Shown one piece after another: positions 1 to 14,296 of a stretch of 64,000 nucleotides of DNA (positions are counted from its first letter, which is position 1; every line of letters starts with the position of its first letter). The notes beneath the pieces are model-generated. The model searched no databases. It saw nothing but the letters and a program-made list of their open reading frames with translations, and had not been told where the DNA came from. This stretch comes from Glandiceps talaboti (lineage: Eukaryota > Hemichordata > Enteropneusta > Spengelidae), in the NCBI RefSeq assembly GCF_964340395.1, contig NC_135567.1:12786925-12850924 (forward strand), in the 5' to 3' direction. The translations under genes and the position numbers were made by a program.

Positions 1-1560
1 GATCACATCAGATATATGGGTTTTGGGTCAAAAATGTGATTTTTGTCAAAGAATTTAAACTACAAAACTACTGGGCAGATTGGCCTGAAATTTGGTGGGA
101 ACATTCTCAGGGGTGTGTAAATTAAGATTTGTTCATGACATGATGTTTCCATGTGTAATATGCAAAGTAGGGCTTTTTGGTTAAAAACCTACAATTCCAA
201 AACTACTCAGTAGATTGGGCTGAACTTTTAACAGGGATGTATCTGCCGGTGTATAGATGAAGAAATATTAAGCATATAATGATCTCATCAGTAACATCCA
301 AATTAGGTGTAAACATGTAAATTGGTCAAAAATTTATATCTCAAAAAGTACTTGGTCAGGGAAACTGAAATTTGGTGAGATGGTTCTAGAAGTGTTGTTC
401 TGCAGATTTCCTTTAGAATAGTTTGACACAATTGGCCCTAGCAACCATGACCATGGCCTTAGCAACAACCAAATGGCAGTATATTTTGGTTAAATAAGAA
501 CACCATCTGGTAGGCAGTTAGTAAACATTCAAAAAATGTATGTAAATATCCCTAGCAACAGTGGCCCCGCCCATGGCAACAGCCCAATAATCACATATGT
601 GACAAACATAACATGGTTGGATAGGCAACTGGATAGTCATTCAACAAATGAACACCTATTTTTAGAATGGACTAGCATATGGATAAATATTTTAAAAAAC
701 TACAGTTGTGCTACATCGCCATTGGCAGTATTTTGGAAAACAATAGTTGTGCTACAATGCCATTTTATATTTCTTTTTTTCTAAATATTTTTTTTTCATA
801 TCTGAGGTAGTTATGTTTTTCATTGTTCTCCATATGCTCTCTGTTTTTGGTTTCTTCTCATCAGATGTACAGTCATTACATTTTGGAAGAGAAGTTTTAT
901 ATTGTCTTTTTAAATTGATGTCAGTTTGTGCATCCACCAATTCTTGCGAGACTTCAGAATTTTTGTGATGTTACAATTTTTTTCTTGAACTTGTTAATAA
1001 AAAGGTTAGGGTCGGCAGTGAAAAACTAGGCAGGGTCAGATAACCGGAATCAAACAATTATTTTTTTTTATTGCTTTAAGAATTATTCAGAACATGATGA
1101 TTCCATTATTGATATGCAAATTATGGCTAAAATGTGTCTTTTTGGTAAAATAATCTTTAATTCCAAAAGTAATGAGCTGGAAATTAATTTGAATGGCTCT
1201 TGGGGTATATAGATGAAGAAGTGTTAAGCATATGATGATCTCATCAGTGACATGAAAATTAGGTATAAAAATGTGAATTTTGTTTAATCTTGTCTCTTGG
1301 CTCTCTTCGTTGGTGTAAACACACATGTGTTTTTGTAATTTGTACTTCAAGCACTTGTTAAATGAGAATGTTAAAAGACACAATCTTTTGTCATTAGAAA
1401 AATTTTGGATATTGCAAAGAGATATAGTCATATAACTTAAATCATGGATAATATTAATAAGTAATAAAATGTAAAATGAACAGAAAACCAGTGTGGACTT
1501 CTGTATATCTGACAATTTTACATGTTATACACAGAGTGAAGCTAGCATGTAAGTGGTGAA
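1..1560. repeat. dispersed repeat fragments, no gene
   Basis: No coding exon is seen. The blocks at about 130-340 and 1,088-1,290 are related: each has a catgatg..ttcca segment, then an aattccaaaa segment, then a stretch reading tatagatgaagaa..ttaagcatat..gatctcatcagt. A shorter motif (aactactgggcagattggcctgaa) recurs in diverged form near 65, 200 and 350. Two gcaacc/ggccatggcaac blocks lie near 440-590. These look like pieces of an old interspersed element. I cannot name the family. Confidence 0.45.
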
Positions 1561-2309
1561 TGATTTCATTTTATTTGATTCAGTTTTATTTTTTGTTGTT
1601 GAATGAGACTGATTTTAGGGAGCGATCAGATTTTACGCTGACTTTTTGTTCACCCCACCCCTGCTGACAAATAAAAAAACACTGCCCCCCCCCCCCACAT
1701 CTGTTGACAAGAAATATTCTTGTTCTTTCTTGCAATATATAAAGCTCTTTAGGCAGGAACCCTATGAGAAGTATGATTGTCTGTTCATAGCTGTGCAAAA
1801 TATTCATGGTTTTAGTAACCAAAAGTTCTAGGATATCTCTTACATTGAGTGAACTATTATCATTATAGATTAATTCAGCTAATTATAAAGTACATTATTA
1901 GAAATGAAATTAACATAATTGTAAACCTAGGGGTTTCAGTAAGTTTCAAAGTAGGGAGAGAACTTGAAAAAGTGTCGGGAGAAGTGCATGCTATGCCCAT
2001 GCGTGCATGCTATACAAGTGGGAGGGGGTGTCCCCCTCCCATGGTAAGATCTTTTGGAAAATGAACACCTTTTGGAGGCCATTTAGAGCACCATTCATAA
2101 GTAAAACACAACTTAGTTTATATATCATAAAAGTATCACTAATTTTAGGGTTTCAAAAGTTTAAATCATTTCAAGTCATATTGACACAAATGATAATGAA
2201 AAAAAGATCAAGTACAAAGTATAGTATAGTTTGTTTTATTTATTTACTTGCCCTATGTGGGCTTACCAAGTGAACATTTTGTTCAATACAAATACATCCA
2301 CTGGGCTTA
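1561..2309. other. intergenic stretch, no gene seen
   Basis: No supported exon. It contains a C-homopolymer near 1,685-1,697 and a perfect 9-bp-stem hairpin at 2,020-2,040 (GGGAGGGGG, loop TGT, CCCCCTCCC). The short open frames here show no domain or splice context. Confidence 0.5.
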
Positions 2310-4790
2310 TAATAGTGTATGGTACTATACTATAAACTATACAAGACTATATACTATATACTATGCTATGCTATATACTATATACTATATTATACTATAC
2401 TATATACTGTACTATACAATATACTGTACAATACTATACTATAATATTCTATACCTATACTATATTATATAGTATATAGTCTAGTATGGTAGTCTAGTAT
2501 AGTATAGTATAGTAGAGTATAGTAATGTATACTATATGGTATATAATCGTGTAATATAGTAGAGTATAGTATATGGTATATAGTATAGTATAGTGTAGTA
2601 TAGTAGAGTATAGTATATGGTGTATAGTAGAGTATAGTATAGTATATGGTATATAGCATAGTATAGTATAGTATCATATATAGTCAAGTATAGTATATAG
2701 TATAATATAGTATATTATATAATATAGTATAGTATATGGTGTATAGCATGATAGCATAGTATAATATAATATAGTATAGTGTGGTATAATATAGTAGAGT
2801 AGAGTATATGGAATATAGTATAGTGTAGTGTAGTGTAGTATAGTATAGTATTAAATCAATTATAGTATAGTATATCATATAGTATGGTATATAGTAAATT
2901 ATAGTGTATAGTATAGTATAGTATATGGTATATAGTATAGTATACTCTACTATATAGTAACCATACTATATGTATACTATACTATAATATATATATACTA
3001 TACTATACTAGTACTACTGTACACTATATAGTATATACTATATATCATACTATACTATATTATACAAACTATACTATATTATATTATACTATGCTATCTG
3101 TACTATATACCAGACTATAATGCTATATTGCTATAATGCTATGTACTGTACTATATATTAAACTATACTATATACTATGTATTTTATTATGCTATATACT
3201 ATATACTATACTTTACTATTCTGCACTATACTATACTGTACTATACTACACTATACTATACTATAATATACTACACTATACTGTACAATGTACTATACTA
3301 TATTATACTATACTATACTATGCTATGCTATATACCATAAACTATACTATTTTATACTATACTATATACTAGACTATGCTATATACTGTACTATATACTA
3401 TACTATATTATACTGTATACTATACTATACCATACTATACTATACTATACTATACTATTCTATACTACTAGTATACTATATACTATACTATATACCATAC
3501 TACATAGTATAGTATACTATATACTGTACAATACTATACTATATTATTCGATACCTATACTATAATATATAGTACATATTATATATAGTCTAGTATAGTA
3601 CATTATATAGTATAATATATAGTATAGTATACTGGTAGTATAGTATAGTACATAGTATAGTATAGTAGAGTATATGTTATTTTGTGTAGTATAGTATAGT
3701 ACATAGTATAGTGTAGTATATATTATAATATAGTATATTATATAGTATAGTGTAGTGTAGTATAGTATAGCATAGTATATCATATAGTATGGTATATAGT
3801 AAAGTATAGTATATGGTATATAGTATAGCATATCATAGTATAGTATTGTATATTATAGTATATAATAGTATAGTATATTATGGTATAATATACTAGAGTA
3901 TAGTAGAGTATGTGGAATATAGTATAGTGTAGTGTAGTATAGTATAGCATAGTATATCATATAGTATGGTATATAGTAAAGTATAGTATATGGTATATAG
4001 TATAGCATAGCATAGTATAGTATTGTATATTATAGTATATAATAGTATAGTATAGTATAGTATAGTATAGTATATTATGGTATAATATACTAGAGTATAG
4101 TAGAGTATGTGGAATATAGTATAGTTTAGTGTATAGTATAGCATACTATACCATACCGTACTATACTATATACTGTACAATACAATACTATAATATTATT
4201 CTATACCTATACTATCATATATAGTCTAGCATAGTATAGTAGAGTATAGTAGAGCATATAGTATATAGTATAGCATAGCAAAGTATAGTATAGTCTAGTA
4301 TAGTATAGTATAATATACTAGAGTATAGTAGAGTATATGGAATATAGTGTATAGTGTATATTATAGTGTAGTGTATAGTATAGCATACTATACCATACAG
4401 TACTATATAATATACTCTACTATATACAGTACAATAATATACTATAATATTATTCTATACCTACACTATTGTATACAGTATAGAGTCTAGTATAGCATAG
4501 TATAGTATAGTATAGTATAGTGTAGTAGATTATAGTATAGTAGAATATATGGAATATAGTGTATAGTGTATATTATAGTGTAGTGTATAGTATAGCATAC
4601 TATACCATACAGTACTGTATAATATACTCTACTATATACTGTACAATAATATACTATAATATTATTCTATTCCTACACTATCGTATATAGTATAGAGTCT
4701 AGTATAATCTAGTATAGTCTAGTATAGTATAGTATAGTATAGTGTAGTAGATTATAGTATAGTAGAGTATGTGGTATATAGTATAGTATA
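2310..4790. repeat. pentanucleotide satellite ACTAT/ATAGT, strand-switching part
   Basis: Degenerate 5-bp tandem repeat. The plus strand reads ACTAT at about 2,310-2,470, ATAGT at about 2,470-2,940, ACTAT at about 2,940-3,510 and mostly ATAGT at about 3,505-4,790, with short ACTAT patches near 4,140, 4,390 and 4,620. Each switch makes adjacent blocks inverted repeats of each other. The ACTAT strand has no stop codon in any frame (period 15 codes Y-T-I-L-Y), so long spurious open frames arise on whichever strand carries it. They are not genes. Confidence 0.95.
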
Positions 4791-4796
4791 CAGTCC

Positions 4797-5145
4797 AGTA
4801 TATTGATGGCGCAAATCGAGAGATCTGATTGATCTAGGCATCGAACTAGCGCGTCTAAACTGAGCGATAATGCACAGTTGGCACGTGTCCAAATTTTGAT
4901 GTTCTCTCACTGTTCGTCTACGAATGTTATAGTCCGCGCAGGGATGGGGGCACAAATGAAACCAGAAAATGTTGCGTCATATCTTGTTTCCGACAGTTTC
5001 AATATACTGGTATAATATAATAGCGATAAACCACCCCTGGGAATGGTATACCACTCGGTTTTGACCAGTGAACGAAATATATTGAGTTCACTGCTCAAAA
5101 CCGAGTGGTATACCATCCCCAGGGTGTGGTTTATTGCTTAAGTAT
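4797..5145. mobile_element. short fold-back (MITE-like) element inserted in the satellite
   Basis: About 350 bp of complex sequence sits inside the pentanucleotide satellite. Its left part (4,797-4,990) matches the reverse complement of 25,385-25,512 and of sequence around 24,700-24,735. Its right part (4,990-5,140) matches the reverse complement of about 24,553-24,690. It is therefore an internally deleted relative of the element at 24,540-25,515, in opposite orientation. The right end, about 5,022-5,138, is an imperfect long hairpin: both arms contain GGTATACCACTCGGTTTTGA read towards the centre, around a short AT-rich loop with the text AAATATATTGA. No protein is encoded. I infer non-autonomous mobilisation; the superfamily is not recognised. 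Confidence 0.6.
5022..5138. repeat. long imperfect hairpin
   Basis: The left arm (ataaaccacccctgg, then GGTATACCACTCGG, then TTTTGACCAGTGAAC) and the right arm (GTTCACTGCTCAAAA, then CCGAGTGGTATACC, then ccccagggtgtggtttat) are inverted repeats about 48 nt long with few mismatches. They form the terminal fold-back of the element at 4,797-5,145. Confidence 0.75.
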
Positions 5146-8100
5146 ACTATAGTATAATAGAGTATAGTAGAGTATATGGTATATGGTATAGTGTCGTGTA
5201 GTATAGTATAGTATAGTATAGTATGGTATAATATACTAGTATATGGAATATAGTATAGTATAGTGTAGGTTATAGTATAGCATACTATAGCATACCTATA
5301 CTATTGTATATAGTATATAGTCAAACATAGTATCATATAAAATTAGTATAGTATAGTATAGTATAGTATAGTCAAGTATAGTATCGTATAAAATTAGTAT
5401 AGTATAGTATAGTATAGTATAGTATAGTATAGTATAGTATAGGATAGTATATTCTAGTATAGTATAGTATGGTATAATATAGTAGTGTATAGTAGAGTAT
5501 ATTGAATATAGCATAGTGTAGTGTTGCATAGTATAGTATATAGGCAAGTGTAGTATATAGTATAATATAGTATATTATATAGTAGAGTATATAGTATAGT
5601 ATAGTGTATCGTATATATTATAGCATAGGATAGTATTGTTTAGTATATGGTATATGTACTATACTGTACTATATAGTAGACTATGATATATACTATACAC
5701 TGTACTATATAGTATACTACACTATATTATACTATATTATATACTATACTATACTATATACTATAGTATACTATACTATACTATATATTATACTATGCTA
5801 TATACTATATATTAAACTATACTGTACTGTACTATATACTACACTATGCTATTAACTATGTATTTAACTATGCTATATACTATATACTATAATATACTAA
5901 ACTAGACTATGCTATACTATATACTATACTAGACTGTACTATATACTATACTAGACTATACTATACTAGACTATACTATGCTATGCTATACTATACTATA
6001 TACTACACTACACTATACTATATACTCTACTCTAATATACTATGCTATTCTATACTATACTATATACTAGACTATGCTATATACTGTACTATATACTACA
6101 CTATACTTTACTATACTATACCATGCTATACTCTACTATATACTAAACTATGCTGTATACTGTATACTGTACTATATATTATACTATACTATATACTATA
6201 AACTATATTATACTATACACTATACTATACAATGCTATATACTAGACTATGCTATATACTATATACTGTACTATATACTATACTAAACTCTACTGTACTA
6301 TACTATATACTATACTATACTATATACTAGACTACACTATATACTATACTATAGCTATATACTATATACTACACATTATACTATACTATACTATACTGTA
6401 CTGTACTCTACTGTACTATACTATATTGTACTATATTATACTGTGACTATACTATACTATATAGTATAGTATACAATACTGTACTATACTATATACTAGA
6501 CTATACTATATTCTGTACTATATATTATACTATACTATATTATACATATACTATGCTATACTATATTATGCTATACTATACTATACTAGACTATACTATA
6601 CTATATACTATACTATACTATACTGTATTATGCTATACTATACTATATACTAGACTATGCTATATAATATATTCTTTACTAGAATATATTCTATACTATA
6701 CTATACTGTACTATATTATACTATACTATACACTAGACTGTGCTATATACTATATATTGTACTATATACTATACTATACTATACTATACTATACTGCACT
6801 ATATACTAGACTATGCTATATACTATACTATATACTACACTATACTATACTATTCTATACTATATTATACTACATACTAGACTATGCTATATACTGTACT
6901 ATATACTGTACTATATACTTGTCTTTACTATATACTATACTATATACTATATACTAGACCATTCTATACTGTACTGTACTATATACTATACTATACTATA
7001 CTATACGATACTATACTAAATACTAGACTACACTATATACTATACTATGCTCTATACTATGCACCATACTATACTATACTATACTAAACTATATATTGTA
7101 CTATATAGTATACTATGCTATATCATACTATACTATACTATACTCTACTATACTATACTATACTATACTTTACTATACTATACTTTACTATATACTATAC
7201 TATACTATATACTATACTATACTAGACTATACTATATACTAGACTGTGCTATATACTATATATTGTACTATATACTATACTATACTATACTATATTATAC
7301 TGTACTATACTATACCATACTATATAGTATAGTATACAATACTATACTGTATTATACTATACTATACTAGACTATACTATATTCTTAACTATATATTATA
7401 CTATACTATATTATACTATACTATGCTATATTATATTATGCTATGCTATACTATACTATATACTATACTATACTATACTAGACTAGACTACACTATATAC
7501 TATATTATGCTATATACTATATACTATACATTGTACTATACTATACTATACTGTACTGTACTGTACTCTACTGTACTATACTATACTATACTATATTATA
7601 CTGTACTATACTATACTATACTATATAGTAAAGTATACAATACTGTACTATACTATATACTAGACTATACTATATTCTGTACTATATATTATACTATACT
7701 ATATTATACTATACTATGCTATACTATATTATGCTATACTATACTATACTAGACTATACTATATACTAGACTATACTATATTCTGTACTATATATTATAC
7801 TATACTATATTATACTATACTATGCTATACTATATTATGCTATACTATACTATACTAGACTATACTACACTATATACTATACTAAACTATACTGTACTAT
7901 ATACTAGACTATGCTATATAAAATATTATGTACTATATACTATACTATACTATACTGTACTATGCTATACTATACTATATACTAGACTATGCTATATAAT
8001 ATGTTATGTACTATATACTATACTATTCTGTACTGTACTGTACTCTACTGTACTATACTATATTATACTGTACTATACTATACTATACTATATAGTATAG

Positions 8101-11100
8101 TATACAATACTGTATTATACTATATACTAGACTATACTATATTCTGTACTATATATTATACTATTCTATATTATACTATACTATGCTATACTATATTATG
8201 CTATGCTATACTATACTAGACTATACTATACTATATACTATACTATACTATACTGCACTATATACTAGACTATGATATATAATATATTCTGTACTATATA
8301 CTATACTATACTATACTGCACTATATACTAGACTATGCTATATACTGGACTATATACTATACTATTCTATACTATATTATACTATATACTAGACTATGCT
8401 GTATACTTTACTATATATACTATACTTTATACTGTACTATATACTTGTCTTTACTATATACTATATACTATACTATACTATATACTAGACTAGACTATAC
8501 TATACTATACTGTACTATATACTATACTATACTATACTATACTATACTATACTATATACTAGACTCAGTATATACTATACTATGCTCTATACTATGTACC
8601 ATACTATACTATAGTATACTAAGCTATATACTAGACTATGCTATATACTGTACTATATACTACACTATACTATACTATACTATACTATACTATACCATAC
8701 TATACTCTACTATATACTAGACTATGCTATATACTGTATACTGTACTATATATATACTATACTATATACTATAAACTATATTATACTATACACTATACTA
8801 TACAATGCTATATACTAGACTATGTTATATACTATATTCTGTACTATATACTATACTATACTGTATTGTACTATACTATATACTATACTATACTATATAC
8901 TAGACTACATTATATACTATACTATGCTATATACCATATACTATACATTGTACTATACTATATTATACTGTACTGTACTCTACTCTACTATACTATACTA
9001 TATTATACTGTACTATACTATACTAGACTAGACTATACTATATAGTATAGTATACAATACTATACTGTATTATACTATACTATACTATACTAGACTATAC
9101 TATATTCTGTACTATATATTATACTATACTATATTATACTATACTATGCTATACTATATTATGCTATACTATACTATACTATATACTATACAATACTGTA
9201 CTATACTATATACTAGACTATACTATATTCTGTACTATATATTATACTATACTATATTATACTATACTATGCTATAATATATTATGCTATACTATACTAT
9301 ACTATACTATATACTATACTATACTATACTATACTGCAATATATACTAGACTATGCTATATAATATATTCTTTACTATATACTATACTATACTGTACTAT
9401 ACTATACTATACTATACTATACTATACTATACTATACTATACTATACTATACTATACTGCACTATATACTAGACTATGCTATATACTGCACTATATACTA
9501 TACTATACTATTCTATACTATATTATACTATATACTAGACTATGCTACATACTGTACTATATACTGTACTATATACTTGTCTTTACTATATACTATACTA
9601 TATACTATATTCTAGACTATTCTATACTATACTGTACTATATACTATACTATACTATACTATACTATACTATACTATACTGCACTATATACTAGACTATG
9701 ATATATAATATATTCTGTACTATATACTATACTATACTATACTATACTGCACTATATACTAGACTATGCTATATACTGGACTATATACTATACTATTCTA
9801 TACTATATTATACTATATACTAGACTATGCTGTATACTTTACTATATATACTATACTTTATACTGTACTATATACTTGTCTTTACTATATACTATATACT
9901 ATACTATACTATATACTAGACTAGACTATACTATACTATACTGTACTATATACTATACTATACTATACTATACTATACTATACTATACTATACTATACTA
10001 TACTATACTATACTATACTATACTATACTATATACTAGACTCAGTATATACTATACTATGCTCTATACTATGTACCATACTATACTATAGTATACTAAGC
10101 TATATACTAGACTATGCTATATACTGTACTATATACTACACTATACTATACTATACTATACTATACCATACTATACTCTACTATATACTAGACTATGCTA
10201 TATACTGTATACTGTACTATATATTATACTATACTATATACTATAAACTATATTATACTATACACTATACTATACAATGCTATATACTAGACTATGTTAT
10301 ATACTATATTCTGTACTATATACTATACTATACTGTATTGTACTATACTATATACTATACTATACTATATACTAGACTACATTATATACTATACTATGCT
10401 ATATACCATATACTATACATTGTACTATACTATATTATACTGTACTGTACTCTACTCTACTATACTATACTATATTATACTGTACTATACTATACTAGAC
10501 TAGACTATACTATATAGTATAGTATACAATACTATAATGTATTATACTATACTATACTAGACTATACTATATTCTGTACTATATATTATACTATACTATA
10601 TTATACTATACTATGCTATACTATATTATGCTATACTATACTATACTATATACTATATACTATACAATACTGTACTATACTATATACTAGACTATACTAT
10701 ATTCTGTACTATATATTATACTATACTATATTATACTATACTATGCTATAATATATTATGCTATACTATACTATACTATACTATATACTATACTATACTA
10801 TACTATACTGCACTATATACTAGACTATGCTATATAATATATTCTTTACTATATACTATACTATACTATACTATACTGTACTATACTATACTATACTATA
10901 CTATACTATATTCTGTATTATATATTATACTATACTATATTATACTATACTATGCTATACTATATTATGCTATACTATACTATACTATATACTATATACT
11001 ATACAATACTGTACTATACTATATACTAGACTATACTATATTCTGTACTATATATTATACTATACTATATTATACTATACTATGCTATAATATATTATGC

Positions 11101-11815
11101 TATACTATACTATACTATACTATACTATATACTATACTATACTATACTATACTGCACTATATACTAGACTATGCTATATAATATATTCTTTACTATATAC
11201 TATACTATACTATACTGTACTATACTATACTATACTATACTATACTATACTATACTATACTATACTATACTATACTATACTATACTATACTATACTATAC
11301 TGCACTATATACTAGACTATGCTATATCCTGTACTATATACTATACTATACTATACTATTCTATACTATATTATACTATATACTAGACTATGCTACATAC
11401 TGTACTATATACTGTACTATATACTTGTCTTTACTATATACTATACTATATACTATATTCTAGACTATTCTATACTATACTGTACTATATACTATACTAT
11501 ACTATACTATACTATACTATACTATACTATACTATACTATACTATACTATATACTAGACTACACTATACACTATACTATGCTCTATACTATGTACCATAC
11601 TATACTCTACTATACTAAACTATATACTGTACTATATAGTATACTATACTATATCATACTATACTATACTATACTCTACTATACCATACTATACTATACT
11701 ATACTATACTTTACTATATACTATACTATATACTATACTATACTATAATATACTATATACTAGACTGTGCTATATACTATATATTGTACTATATACTATA
11801 CTATACTATATTATA
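5146..11815. repeat. pentanucleotide satellite ACTAT, long block with higher-order structure
   Basis: Continuation of the 5-bp satellite. It is mainly ATAGT up to about 5,640, then almost entirely ACTAT to 11,815. Point variants (tatactagactatgctatatactg, gtactatatac) recur in order and form longer units. The segment about 8,254-9,031 reappears at about 9,685-10,503 almost unchanged except for differences in pure ACTAT run length. A unit with tattctgtactatatattatac recurs many times between 6,500 and 11,100. All open frames in it are by-products of the stop-free repeat. Confidence 0.95.
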
Positions 11816-12270
11816 ATATTATCTCGTTTTATTTCCGCTAGATTTTTAAATTCGGAATGCTGCAATTGAGTGTTGACCTATTTGTCTTTTAAGTTTATGT
11901 TTCGCTTCTGTGCTATGATTGGTCTTTTTGGATATAATTGATTTCATATCTCATTGTCTGCTATTACGTCCCAGTGTTTAGTTATTGCATCTCGTAGATG
12001 AGATCCGTTAATATAGAGACTGTATGTTGTGTTGAAGACCAATGGGATCTCATTTGTGGGTGTCCAGCGAGATATGTCTCACACTTGCACAAAGTGTATC
12101 ATCACATGGCATCAGAAGCTACTGTATGTAGTTCCTGAAAATTGGATACTAGTCACTTTACATGTGGTATGTACACACATACTTTGCAGTCTGGCGCAAT
12201 GCAGTCAGTTGTCGAAGCACTTGACTCGCCAGTTACACAAACAATCGACTATAGCATTCCAAAACCACCA
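11816..12270. other. unique sequence between satellite blocks
   Basis: Non-repetitive sequence with no recognised domain. Its right part may be the decayed upstream part of the reverse-transcriptase relic that follows, but no motif is readable. Confidence 0.4.
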
Positions 12271-12830
12271 CCTGTGCATCTCCCAAAACTATTATGTGAT
12301 TCTCACGAAAAACACATTTAAATTTAAAGGAGAATTCTACACACAAACATGCATGCATGTGCATTGGCTCTTGGGCATCACCCGAAATAGCCGACATTCC
12401 ATGAACTGGAAAGTCGCATTATTGAAATCTACACGGATAAAATATCACTCTGGACACATTTCAGGGGTGGCGTTTTCATGATATTTTGTGGCACCCAAGT
12501 TGAACTAAATAATCTGAGTGAAAAAATAAACCAAATACATCCAACTTTCAAATTTTCGTTGGAAAGCTCAGATACGGAAGTAACATATCACAATCCACAA
12601 ATGTCAACGGCACCAATAACACAAAGTATTGGATATCAAAACTCATTCCAATATTTACACAGGTAATACTGCCGCCCGAACTCAGTCTTCAAAGGGTCCA
12701 TTAAGGGTCAAACGATCAGATACATACGAACATGTAGTAACGAAAAAGAATTTCAAAAGAAAATTAAATTCTTCACCTGGAAACTGGCGAAAAGAGGCTA
12801 TAATGAAACAGAAATAAATACTAGTAACCT
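12270..12830 (+). pseudogene. decayed reverse-transcriptase fragment (Penelope-like type suspected)
   Basis: Several short peptides in two or three frames resemble one reverse-transcriptase core in the right order. LTKNTFKFKGEFYTQ (about 12,300-12,345) resembles the segment before the Gly-rich RT motif. After it, from about 12,478, comes VELNNLSEKINQIHPTFKF followed by SLESSDTEVTYH, resembling the region just after the catalytic Asp pair. Near 12,690-12,820 another frame gives IRYIRTCSNEKEFQKKIKF and LAKRGYNETEI, resembling the later R-ICS..F..R....L..RGY region. The segments are broken by frameshifts and stops, and the catalytic Asp-Asp pair is not readable in frame. Such motif combinations are familiar from Penelope-like retroelements, but the family call is from memory. 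It cannot be functional. Confidence 0.55.
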
Positions 12831-12921
12831 GAGTCCACTATCATAATACTGGCATCTCTATTTGATGAACAATACAAGTAAACTCTGGGCAAACAAATAC
12901 GGAAATACAACACTCCTCAAT

Positions 12922-13486
12922 ACTATACTACACTACACTACAATACACTACACTACACTATAATGTAGTATAGTATATAGTATAGTATAGTATAGTATAG
13001 TATAGTATAGTATAGTATAGTATAGTATAGTATAGTATAGTATAGTATAGTAAAGTATAGTATAGCAATGTATAGTATAGTATAGTATAGTATAGTATAG
13101 TATAGTATAGTATAGTATAGTATAGTATAGTATAGTATAGTATAGTATACTAGTGTATAGTATACTAGTAGTATAGTATAGTATAGTATAGTAAAGTATA
13201 GTATAGTATTGTATAGTATTGTATAGTATAGTATAGTATAGTATAGTATAGTATAGTATAGTATAGTATAGTATAGCATAGTATAGTATAGTATAGTATA
13301 GTATAGTATAGTATAGTATAGTAAAGTATAGTATAGTATAGTATAGTATAGTATAGTATAGTATAGTATAGTATAGTATAGTATAGTATAGTATAGTATA
13401 GTATAGTATAGTATAGTATAGTATAGTATAGTATAGTATAGTATAGTATAGTATAGTATAGTATAGTATAGTATAGTATAGTATAG
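12922..13486. repeat. pentanucleotide satellite, ATAGT orientation
   Basis: A short ACTAC/ACTAT stretch (about 12,922-12,962) flips into ATAGT, which runs to 13,486 with far fewer variants than the 2,310-11,815 block. It is opposite in orientation to the 5,640-11,815 block, so the unique DNA in between is flanked by inverted satellite arms. Confidence 0.95.
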
Positions 13487-13592
13487 GAGACCGATTTTTG
13501 AATTAGAAGACCGACACTTGAATTAGAAGACCAACACTTGAATTAGAAGACCGACACTTGAACTAGAAGACCAATTTTTGAATTAGAAAAAT
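13486..13592. repeat. 22-bp minisatellite, about five copies
   Basis: Tandem unit close to gaagaccgacacttgaatta plus two bases. Successive copies differ by a few bases (gatttttg or acacttg, aattag or aactag). The first copy abuts the end of the pentanucleotide satellite. Confidence 0.85.
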
Positions 13593-13619
13593 ACGATCGG
13601 GTCGACAAAAACTCACTGA

Positions 13620-13892
13620 CCTCCCCCCTTTGACCTCTGGCGCTGAGGGAGTCCTTGGGTGTTGTCGTCCTGACAGATCGGGAGGTTTTTTGTTTCTATT
13701 AAGGCAACTTTTAGGTTATTCATAACCTTTGAGGTAATATTTCCCAGCTTTGAAAAGCTAACGTAAATGTAAGTTTTAAATGAGTTTCCCATGTCACATA
13801 AAAATGGGCCCGTAAAACTGGTACAGGGACATTATTAATATTGCATGTATAGTATAGTCACCGGTATGTCAGAGAACTTTAGGTGGTCATAC
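13620..13892. repeat. left arm of a long inverted repeat
   Basis: This arm is the imperfect reverse complement of about 14,297-14,575. Shared landmarks in inverted order are tgacctctgg, agtccttggg, ggttattcataacctttgag, aaaagctaacgtaaatgta and agtcaccggtatgt. Roughly 270-bp arms enclose about 400 bp without a detectable gene. Confidence 0.8.
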
Positions 13893-14296
13893 CTAGGGTA
13901 TAACAGAAACTGGAATCTGATGAGATGTGGTGATTTGTAGTGTCAATAACATGACGAGTAGAACAATTTAGATTAATTTCATTTATAAACTATCTATGAA
14001 AATTGCCATTACGAAACCTTCAAGTTTGCCCCAAACTGCAATATAAGTAAAGCATTGATTGTGAAACAGCCAAGCATTTACATAACATGTTCTGTAACTA
14101 GTGTGGTAGCTAGGTAATACATGTATATGTATATGTATAGTTATGTTTGAAGTTATAAGTAATATTAAAGAATTCATTAAGAAACAGGGACAAGAACAAA
14201 TATTGACATGTACCACATTTCAGACAAGGCTATATGCCATTGTAGAAAGGATTTTTTTCTTCAATCACAATTTAAAACACAATGACCACACAAAAA

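Noticed and set aside
2248-11618. Many long open frames of Leu-Tyr-Tyr-Thr-Ile type on both strands
   Set aside because: They are translations of the stop-free ACTAT pentanucleotide repeat, open in all frames. They show no domain, start or splice context.
13486-13592. CRISPR-like regular repeat
   Set aside because: The 22-bp units are directly adjacent without spacers, and the context is eukaryotic. It is a minisatellite.
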